Of a stretch of DNA of 22,538 bases, positions 13,612 to 19,889 are shown piece after piece. The notes below the pieces were generated by a model that saw nothing but the letters and a program-made list of their open reading frames with translations, was not told where the DNA came from and made no database searches. This DNA is from Clostridia bacterium (GTDB taxonomy: Bacteria; Bacillota; Clostridia; Oscillospirales; CAG-272), in contig JAFTMF010000139.1 in NCBI GenBank assembly GCA_017452565.1, forward strand, positions 1 to 22,538, in the 5' to 3' direction. How positions within the stretch are numbered: position 1 is the stretch's first letter; every line of letters begins with the position of its first letter. Made by a program: the position numbers and the translations under genes.

Positions 13612-15876
13612 TCAGGATTTTTTCTTGCGTTTGCGGACGTAGTATACACCGCCGGCAACGCCGCCTGCGGCCACTACCGGAACTGCAATCAGCAGCGTCC
13701 ACCAATAGCTATTGCGCTTGGGCGCTATCTGATCCACACCCGAGGGCTCTTCTGCGGAAGGCGGAGTCGGGGTCACGGGAGAACCAACGTACGCTTTGCC
13801 GGGTTTGATTTCCAGCTCTGCAACGGTATCGTTGCGTTCCCAGTCGATCCATACGCGAAGCGATTTGTGCAAAACGCATTCACTTCCGGGTGCATACAGA
13901 TTCTTGCCGTCGGTCCAGCCTGCGGCGGTAAAGCCGTTAGCATGAACGTCAATTTCGGGGAGCGTAACCGTTCCGCCGTAGCTGGTGATGAGGTAATCGT
14001 CTCCTGCCTGCAGAACACAGTCTCCGCGCTTGACGTCGGTTTCGGACATCCGAACGGTGACGTAGCTGGCACGGTAGTAGGTGCTGTCATTGAAACCTAC
14101 TGCGTAGATCACGTTCACCGCACCCGGCTCTTCATCGAGCTTGGCGCGAGGAATGGTAAACTCTGCAGGGGTATCCAGATTCAAAACCTCGGTTTTATAG
14201 TACTTACCGTTGATGTAAATGGCTACCTTTCGATGCGTAGTATGCTTGGTGGAGATGGTCAGCTTCAGATTGCTCTTCTGCTCCATATTGTAGAGATAGT
14301 CGGATTTACATCCGCCAAGGGAAAGGCGATCTTCCGATAGCTTAGAACCGTCGGAATAGGTAAGATCCATTGTAATCTTTTCGCTGGAAACCAACCCACG
14401 ATCCTCCATATTGGGGTCGCGCAGAGACCACTGCTCATCCAACCACGCAATGCGCTGTTCCAGCCAAGTCACCAAGGTTTTGTACTCAATATTAAAGCTC
14501 AGACATTCTGAATCGGTAATATACCAGTTCTTCGGCGCACCGAAATGCTTGAAGTTGCGATCTGCTTCGGTTTGAATGTAAGATTTCCATACGGGAAGCG
14601 ATTCCATATACACGTCCAGCAAGGGACGAAGCTCTTGCCAACGCTCCTCTACCTGTACCACGAAGTAGGGATCGCCGCACATCTCTTTCCACCATTCGGC
14701 ACGGCCGCCCATAAAGAACCATTGATCGTGCTTGATCCAATCGGGCCACAGAGTAACCTGATTGCCGGAGCTGCCGTCAAAGTCCCATGCGGGGCCGAAG
14801 TAGATGATTCCGTCTTCGATATAGAGATAGATACTCAAATGACCGAATTCGATGTTCTTGAAGAGATGGAAAATGATAAAGTAGTCGATCAGCGATTGCA
14901 TATCTACAAATTCGCTGTAGTGTCTGCCCTCGTCAGTGCAGAAGGTTTCGGAGGTGATGGCTTCTTCCAAGTCTGCAATCAAATTCACGACGTAAGCCTT
15001 CATCTCCGGATTGGTATCCAATGCTTTTGGGGAATCCAACTGCATTTTCACGCCCATACCGGTTGTAAACTTACTGGTATCACCGTCTTGCCGTTGGTCG
15101 TATTCCAATAGATAGCCGGAATTGATATTCAGCTCGGACGTATCACAGTAATCGGAGATTTTGTAGCGTTCAAACACGCCTGTAGTCACCCAAGACAAAT
15201 CATTCTCCATCGCCTCTATCAATGTTTCGGTATTGGCATCCGACAGCTTTTCGGCTTTTGCAATGCGCTCGGCAATGGTTTCAGCTCTCTCTTCCCAGTC
15301 GGTGATATCTACTCTACCCTCGTCTATCCGAATACTCTCACAAAGGGTATAAATGCCTTGATACTTGCCGTTGAGATTGACTATTACCCAACGAGACTGG
15401 GTATAGCTGAGTCCCATAGCACCGGACAGATCGTACACTAACTTGTTACGAAGATTGGTGACGTCATAGAAATTAGCAATGAGCACCCAATGCTTGCTTT
15501 CGCCCATTCCCAGCAAATTGGCTTTTTTGTCCAGCTTTATCTTGTATGAGAATTTTCCGGATTTGCCAATGCGGTTATCTCCCATTTCATAAGTAGAGTT
15601 ACCGCGGCAACGCATCTGAATCTCGCCGCCCGTTCCCATAGAATACTCGTTGACGTAATCGGAATACCGATCCGGAAGGGTCATTACCATCTGCGCCCCC
15701 TCGTATTCCTTTTTGGTTACCGGCCTGCCGGTATCCGTGGTAATATAGATTACAGGTAATTCTTCTTTTGATGCTTTCTGTGCGTTTTGCGCTGATACGA
15801 TCAGCTCACTCCCAATCGGAAGCAGAAGCACTGCGATCAGCACAAATGAAAGCAGTTTCGTTAACAGTTGTTTCAT
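13612..15876 (-). CDS. Secreted, membrane-anchored CotH-kinase family protein
   Basis: A 754-residue protein. A signal peptide (1-29, ending VSAQ) is followed by a CotH-kinase-like domain at about 40-500. It includes LRNKLVYDLSGAMGL (142-156), NGKYQGIYTLCESI (169-182) and AWDFDGSSG (363-371), where Asp365 and Asp367 correspond to the metal-binding WDFD motif of CotH. An Ig-like segment (about 520-615), a module with GFTAAGWTDGKNLYAPG resembling listerial-type repeats (about 620-690), a Pro-rich stretch and a C-terminal helix (about 724-743) with a KRKKK tail complete it. In B. subtilis CotH phosphorylates spore-coat proteins inside the cell; this one is predicted to act outside, tethered to the membrane. 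Its ATG overlaps the stop of the upstream propeller gene (ATGA), so it belongs to the glycan operon and not to spoIIIA. Confidence 0.9.
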   Translation of the reverse strand: MKQLLTKLLSFVLIAVLLLPIGSELIVSAQNAQKASKEELPVIYITTDTGRPVTKKEYEGAQMVMTLPDRYSDYVNEYSMGTGGEIQMRCRGNSTYEMGDNRIGKSGKFSYKIKLDKKANLLGMGESKHWVLIANFYDVTNLRNKLVYDLSGAMGLSYTQSRWVIVNLNGKYQGIYTLCESIRIDEGRVDITDWEERAETIAERIAKAEKLSDANTETLIEAMENDLSWVTTGVFERYKISDYCDTSELNINSGYLLEYDQRQDGDTSKFTTGMGVKMQLDSPKALDTNPEMKAYVVNLIADLEEAITSETFCTDEGRHYSEFVDMQSLIDYFIIFHLFKNIEFGHLSIYLYIEDGIIYFGPAWDFDGSSGNQVTLWPDWIKHDQWFFMGGRAEWWKEMCGDPYFVVQVEERWQELRPLLDVYMESLPVWKSYIQTEADRNFKHFGAPKNWYITDSECLSFNIEYKTLVTWLEQRIAWLDEQWSLRDPNMEDRGLVSSEKITMDLTYSDGSKLSEDRLSLGGCKSDYLYNMEQKSNLKLTISTKHTTHRKVAIYINGKYYKTEVLNLDTPAEFTIPRAKLDEEPGAVNVIYAVGFNDSTYYRASYVTVRMSETDVKRGDCVLQAGDDYLITSYGGTVTLPEIDVHANGFTAAGWTDGKNLYAPGSECVLHKSLRVWIDWERNDTVAELEIKPGKAYVGSPVTPTPPSAEEPSGVDQIAPKRNSYWWTLLIAVPVVAAGGVAGGVYYVRKRKKKS

Positions 15877-17522
15877 GAACCCTCTCCGTAATTAGATATT
15901 TCCAAAATTGCAAGATCCATATTGCGTTTGCCCGGCACGTCGGGATTGGCAACGGTATTTACAAAGAACACTTTTCCTCGGGTCAGCTCGGAAACGAAAA
16001 ATCCGGGACTGTAGGAATTGCGGGCGTCTACGTTGCTTTTGAAGGACAGCGGATTGTCAATAATCACCCAAGTATCGCCGTAATCGAAGCTGGCCATCAG
16101 ATAGCAGGTCTCTTCGTCGGTCTTGCCGTTGCTGTGATTGGCAGTCACCAGCAAGGTGCCACACTCGCCACCGGCAGGTGTCCAGCAAAGGTAAGGGGCA
16201 GAACCGATAAACTCGCCTCTTTTAGTTTTGATCTGTTTGCCGATGTCGGCGGGATTCCAGTTGTTCAGATCATCGGTGATTTTAAAATACACCGGCACGT
16301 CGTGCATACCGACGATTTCATAGGTCGCCAGATACCGGCCGTCGCCCAGCTTGGTAACGGTGATCATACCCGGACGCATATTGGCATCTTCCAGCGCAAC
16401 CACCTCTTGGGTTTCGCTCCAATTCACGCCGTCTGTGGAGGAGCGGCACACCAATCTCTGGCTGTGCTGTTCCGCTACCTTTTCATCGGAGTAATAGCAC
16501 CACAGTTTGCCTTCCGCATAGAGCAGGAAGGGCTCCCAAAGTCCTTTAGACAGACCGCCTGTGTTGGAAAATCCGTCGGCTGAATCCACTACCGATACCA
16601 GATCCCAGCTAACGCCGAAATCGTTGCTCTTGTAGATGACCATATTGGTTTTGGTGGTATTGCTGTTTCGAATACATCCCGCCAGCAGGATCGTACCCTC
16701 CGGCAAATCGCCTACCTGACAAGGGAGCTCGTACAGCATCGGCTGCCAGTTGGCTACCATATTTCTCATCTGTGCGGATACTTCGCCCACGGTCTCCCAA
16801 GTAGCGCCGTAATCCACACTGCGGTGAATCAGATAGTTGTTCACGTCCAGCGATTCGGAGGTAGCCAGTAGCATTCCGTTGGCATTCCCGCTATGGGACA
16901 GTTCGATGATGCGGGCATAGGACAGGTCAACGGTATGCAACCGCTTGGTGGCGCCGTAAATGGTGGAAACCAATTGGGTTTTGATCTGCACGCCGTTGGT
17001 CAAAAGCTCTGCGCTGACACCGAAGGAATCGGTATAGGCATAGTCTGCGGGCAATTCCAAAACGGCGTTTTTCGCATCATCCAGCAGACCGTTTATAAAA
17101 TACTGCACTGCGGTATCCAATGCGGCATCGCTGGCGGCGACGAGTACGATTCTCTCGCCTGCAACCTCGATGCGGTAGGCATTGGCGGTATCAGTGGGCA
17201 GTTTCGCCAGCGCCGCAGTGCTCTCCGCACGGGTGGTAGTACCAACCAATATTTCTTTGGTCTGCGCAGAGGCGCTTTCTGCTACGGCAGGAACGTCCAG
17301 CGCAAACTGACTGCGCAGCTTGTTTTTAATGCGATTGACGATTTTTTGAACCTCTGCACTTGCTCCGTCACCGTATACCACGGTGTACTCAGCCAAATTC
17401 ATCTGAGCGGCAGAGGGAGCGGGCGTTGTTACGGGAGGAGGATTATCAACTTCTTTTTCGCAAGCAATCAGCGGAATCGTCAAACTGCAAAGCAAAATCA
17501 GACAAATTAATCGTTTGAACAT
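15873..17522 (-). CDS. Lipoprotein Asp-box beta-propeller, GH93/sialidase-superfamily-like
   Basis: A 549-residue predicted surface lipoprotein; signal peptide with lipobox LIAC (Cys21). An alpha/beta N-terminal domain (about 37-165) with ILVGTTTRAES resembles the accessory N-terminal domain of GH20/GH67 enzymes. The propeller (about 195-545) has Asp-boxes SVDYGATW (235-242), SNDFGVSW (299-306) and SFDYGDTW (478-485). Sialidase hallmarks (YRIP and the Arg triad with Tyr) are not seen. GLWEPF (Glu330) and TYEIV (Glu402) lie 72 residues apart, matching the Glu170/Glu242 pair I recall for the GH93 exo-arabinanase Arb93A. Exo-acting arabinanase is therefore preferred over sialidase, as inference. 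The start at 17522 follows AAAGGAA; upstream ATGs lack a site. The gene is 32 bases after its paralogue and overlaps the CotH-like gene. Confidence 0.8.
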   Translation of the reverse strand: MFKRLICLILLCSLTIPLIACEKEVDNPPPVTTPAPSAAQMNLAEYTVVYGDGASAEVQKIVNRIKNKLRSQFALDVPAVAESASAQTKEILVGTTTRAESTAALAKLPTDTANAYRIEVAGERIVLVAASDAALDTAVQYFINGLLDDAKNAVLELPADYAYTDSFGVSAELLTNGVQIKTQLVSTIYGATKRLHTVDLSYARIIELSHSGNANGMLLATSESLDVNNYLIHRSVDYGATWETVGEVSAQMRNMVANWQPMLYELPCQVGDLPEGTILLAGCIRNSNTTKTNMVIYKSNDFGVSWDLVSVVDSADGFSNTGGLSKGLWEPFLLYAEGKLWCYYSDEKVAEQHSQRLVCRSSTDGVNWSETQEVVALEDANMRPGMITVTKLGDGRYLATYEIVGMHDVPVYFKITDDLNNWNPADIGKQIKTKRGEFIGSAPYLCWTPAGGECGTLLVTANHSNGKTDEETCYLMASFDYGDTWVIIDNPLSFKSNVDARNSYSPGFFVSELTRGKVFFVNTVANPDVPGKRNMDLAILEISNYGEGS

Positions 17523-17554
17523 GGTGTTTCCTTTCATCATCAACTCGGCAAGTA

Positions 17555-18709
17555 TCACTTCGCAACACCGGGCTTCACCCGAATGATCGAGAGTTGAATC
17601 TTCGCTTTATCGGGAACTGCTTCGCAGTTGATATCATTTACATAATATAACGTCTCTCCATCCTCAGCGGCAAACAGTCCGGGACTATAGGCATAGCGGA
17701 ACCGAGGAGTAGGCGTATAGGGGAGAGGGTTCTCCACCGCTTCCCAAGTTTTGCCGTAATCGAAGCTGAGCAGCCAGTCGGTGCCGGTGTTGGAGCTGCC
17801 TTCGCCCGACAGATTCTTACCGGTGACAACCAACGTACCCTGCGCTCCGCCTGCAGGCAGCCAGCAGCAATACGGAGTGGAACCGACGCCCTTCCCTTCG
17901 GGAGTCAGAATCCGAACGCCGGGATCGGCAGGATCGCCCCAATCGGAGAGATCGTAGGTAGTTTTATAATAGACGGGATTGCTATGAATCCCCACCATTT
18001 CGTAAGCTGCGAAATATCTGCCGTCGCCCATTCTGGTTACGGTAATCATACCGGGACGCAGATGCTGCTGACTGCAGGCTACGATGCGCTGCGTCTCGCT
18101 CCAACTCACACCATCTTCGCTGACACGGCACACCAGCATCTGACTGTGATGCTCCGCATCCAGCTCGTCGGAATAGAAGCACCACAGCTTGCCATCATCA
18201 TCGCAAAGCAGGAAGGGCTCCCACAAGCCTTTGGACAGACCGCCGGTGCGGGAGAAGCCGCCGCCCTCGGCAACGGTGGAAAGATAACACCAGCTCTCGC
18301 CCAAATCGTTGCTGCGATAAATGCACATCGCTGTCTGATCGGTGGGAGCGTTGCGGATACAGCCTGCCAGCAGAACCGTTCCGGCGGGCATATCGCCTAC
18401 CGCTACGGGCAGCTCGTACAGCATCGGCTGCCAGTTGGCAATCCGATCGGCTACGTGGGCACGGATCTCGCCAACCATCTGCCAGCTGAGACCGTTGTCG
18501 CTGCTGCGATGGATCTGATAGGCGTTTACGTGAAGCGATTCGGCGGTACACAGCAAAATGCCGTTCTGCTCGCCGCTGTGCTCCAAGCGAATGATCCGAG
18601 GATAGGTGAGTTGAGGGGTGGGATCCTCAACGGTAGGGGTACAAACGGTTGTATTTTGAACAATTTCCAGTTCGGTTTGATTCTTCGTGTAAATGGTATA
18701 GGATTTCAT
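17555..18709 (-). CDS. Leaderless Asp-box beta-propeller, paralogue of the lipoprotein
   Basis: A 384-residue protein without signal peptide or membrane helix, so predicted cytoplasmic. It is clearly homologous to residues 200-549 of the next gene: YELPVAVGDMPAGTVLLAGC, TGGLSKGLWEPFLL and LRPGMITVTRMGDGRY are shared almost word for word. Asp-boxes are SSDNGLSW (69-76), SNDLGESW (133-140) and SFDYGKTW (315-322). The proposed catalytic Glu164 (LWEPF) and Glu237 (AYEMV) are 73 apart. A natural reading is that the lipoprotein acts on the polymer outside while this enzyme cuts imported oligosaccharides. Substrate is unproven. AAGG precedes the ATG by about 8 bases. A terminator-like hairpin sits 29 bases upstream. 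Confidence 0.8.
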   Translation of the reverse strand: MKSYTIYTKNQTELEIVQNTTVCTPTVEDPTPQLTYPRIIRLEHSGEQNGILLCTAESLHVNAYQIHRSSDNGLSWQMVGEIRAHVADRIANWQPMLYELPVAVGDMPAGTVLLAGCIRNAPTDQTAMCIYRSNDLGESWCYLSTVAEGGGFSRTGGLSKGLWEPFLLCDDDGKLWCFYSDELDAEHHSQMLVCRVSEDGVSWSETQRIVACSQQHLRPGMITVTRMGDGRYFAAYEMVGIHSNPVYYKTTYDLSDWGDPADPGVRILTPEGKGVGSTPYCCWLPAGGAQGTLVVTGKNLSGEGSSNTGTDWLLSFDYGKTWEAVENPLPYTPTPRFRYAYSPGLFAAEDGETLYYVNDINCEAVPDKAKIQLSIIRVKPGVAK

Positions 18710-18738
18710 TGCTTTACCTTCTCTCGCTTGCGACTGTA

Positions 18739-18768
18739 AAACGGCGCCATATTCCTATGGCGCCGTTT
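18739..18768 (-). terminator. Perfect hairpin between lipoprotein and propeller genes, likely attenuator
   Basis: AAACGGCGCCATA and TATGGCGCCGTTT form a perfect 13-bp stem with a GGAA (GNRA-type) tetraloop on the minus strand; three Us lie at the stem end and one follows. It begins about 43 bases after the lipoprotein stop and ends 29 bases before the next ATG, leaving no room for a promoter. It could be a partial terminator or a 3'-end stabiliser that sets the lipoprotein above the enzymes in level. Confidence 0.75.
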
Positions 18769-18810
18769 GTATTACTTTGCTGTCGTAAATCGGACAGCCA
18801 TTCTATTTAA

Positions 18811-19563
18811 TTAGTGCTCAGCCTCTACGCTGTGGTATACAACGCCTGCAACCTCGCAACGTACGCCGTAACGGGTACCTACGAAAGGATCGGGATCGGT
18901 ATATTCGATCATCAGGGTGTCGTTTGCGTAGCACTTGATGTTGCCAGTACCGTCCCATTCAGCAGTGATGGTAACCTGGTCACCGTGAACGTAGCCTTCG
19001 ATGGTCTCGGCAGTATCTACACATACAGTCCAGTTATTGCCCTGATATGCTACCTTAGCGAGATACAGCGAACCGCGGTCAGACACGAACAGGAAGTAGT
19101 AAGTAGGAGCACCGGCTTCCCAGAAGAAGGAGCCTTCCTCAAAGTCTGCCATGCCGAATACGATACCGTTGTCGTTAGCGTCGGAGCCTGCGAGACCAGT
19201 GAAGGTAGCGGTGATCTTACCGGAGGACATAGTGTCATTGTTAACGATTGCCATGTAGTTGCCGCTATCGGAAGTGCCTTCGCCTTCGTACAGACCGAAG
19301 CCGCTAACCTCAGTTACTCTCAGAGCAAGGTCGCCTGCTTTTGCATTGGGGAACAGATAATCGTTTTCATCAACGGGCTCGTCAGAAACGCCGGGATCGG
19401 GTTCGGGGATGATAACGGGGGGCTGCTTGGTAGTGGTGGAACCAACGGTAGTGGTGGTAGCAGCGGGAGCGGTGGTGGTGGTGCCTGCATCCTGATCAGC
19501 ACAGGATACCAGAGCGGTCATTGCAAGAAGTGCTGCAAGAACGAGAGAAAGGGTCTTTTTCAT
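18811..19563 (-). CDS. Small surface lipoprotein with a LamG/concanavalin-like module
   Basis: A 250-residue predicted lipoprotein: signal peptide with lipobox LVSC (Cys21), a Thr-rich linker (28-46), a Pro-rich hinge, and one beta-rich domain (about 75-250). The end of the domain, NIKCYANDTLMIEYTDPDPF (208-227), parallels NIKVYVDDQLYIDYTDTAPY in the C-terminal domain of the divergent GH43 enzyme, so the two share a jelly-roll module of the LamG/DUF1080 kind often used for glycan binding. No catalytic residues are evident; a carbohydrate-binding role is inferred. TAGGAGG lies 7 bases before the ATG, and a near-consensus promoter with a leader of about 105 bases drives it. It is the first gene of the minus-strand glycan operon and may be highly expressed. 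Confidence 0.82.
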   Translation of the reverse strand: MKKTLSLVLAALLAMTALVSCADQDAGTTTTAPAATTTTVGSTTTKQPPVIIPEPDPGVSDEPVDENDYLFPNAKAGDLALRVTEVSGFGLYEGEGTSDSGNYMAIVNNDTMSSGKITATFTGLAGSDANDNGIVFGMADFEEGSFFWEAGAPTYYFLFVSDRGSLYLAKVAYQGNNWTVCVDTAETIEGYVHGDQVTITAEWDGTGNIKCYANDTLMIEYTDPDPFVGTRYGVRCEVAGVVYHSVEAEH

Positions 19564-19585
19564 AAGTAATCCTCCTAGGAAATAT

Positions 19586-19598
19586 GCCGATAATCGGC
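19586..19598. promoter_or_regulatory. Short palindrome in the lipoprotein leader
   Basis: GCCGATTATCGGC (minus strand) is a perfect 6-1-6 palindrome lying about 10 bases before the AGGAGG of the lipoprotein gene and about 70 bases after the expected transcription start. It could be a protein-binding site or a small mRNA hairpin that protects the 5' end. No copy was seen on the GH43 side. Confidence 0.3.
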
Positions 19599-19674
19599 TA
19601 ATAATTTCGGGACAACCAATGGACGATTATAGAAAAACTACAATTCCATTCGATTATCCTCGACTGGTGAACCC

Positions 19675-19703
19675 ATTTTAACATAATTCCTCTTATCTGT
19701 CAA
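19675..19703 (-). promoter_or_regulatory. Promoter of the lipoprotein-propeller-CotH operon
   Basis: TTGACA (19698-19703) and TAAAAT (19675-19680) on the minus strand with a 17-base spacer. Transcription should start near 19668. No other promoter is evident for the downstream propeller and CotH-like genes. Confidence 0.88.
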
Positions 19704-19828
19704 TACTTTTTTCCAAAAAAGATAAATTTCTTTGCAAAAATATTAGATAATATATCCGAAAAACTCCGACTCTTTTGCTGCCTACTTCAATTATTGCGAC
19801 ATTTTACACAATTCATAGAAAATATCTC

Positions 19829-19857
19829 TTGACAGAACGCTACATTTCGTATAAAAT
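19829..19857 (+). promoter_or_regulatory. Promoter of the GH43 gene
   Basis: TTGACA (19829-19834) and TAAAAT (19852-19857) with a 17-base spacer, 33 bases before the ATG. The ribosome binding site CGGAGG follows at 19879-19884. Confidence 0.9.
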
Positions 19858-19889
19858 AGTAACAGCAATATTTATACCCGGAGGTTATT

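Larger units (their letters stand above)
19564..19889. other. Divergent intergenic region with two promoters
   Basis: This 326-bp AT-rich gap holds back-to-back promoters for the minus-strand lipoprotein operon (19675-19703) and the plus-strand GH43 gene (19829-19857). Their -35 elements are about 125 bases apart. The stretch between them contains A/T tracts and a small inverted repeat (CTTTTTTCCAAAAAAG at about 19706-19721) but no open frame. Shared regulation is plausible; no catabolite-repression (cre) site was recognised. Confidence 0.7.

Noticed and set aside
15873..18709. Exo-alpha-sialidase (GH33) as the name of the two propeller proteins
   Set aside because: Asp-boxes alone are not specific; the YRIP motif and catalytic Arg/Tyr pattern of sialidases were not found.
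18814..19569. Plus-strand open frame (251 codons) opposite the small lipoprotein, Gly/Ser-rich
   Set aside because: Exact antisense of the lipoprotein; its Gly/Ser repeats are the complement of the Thr-rich linker codons.
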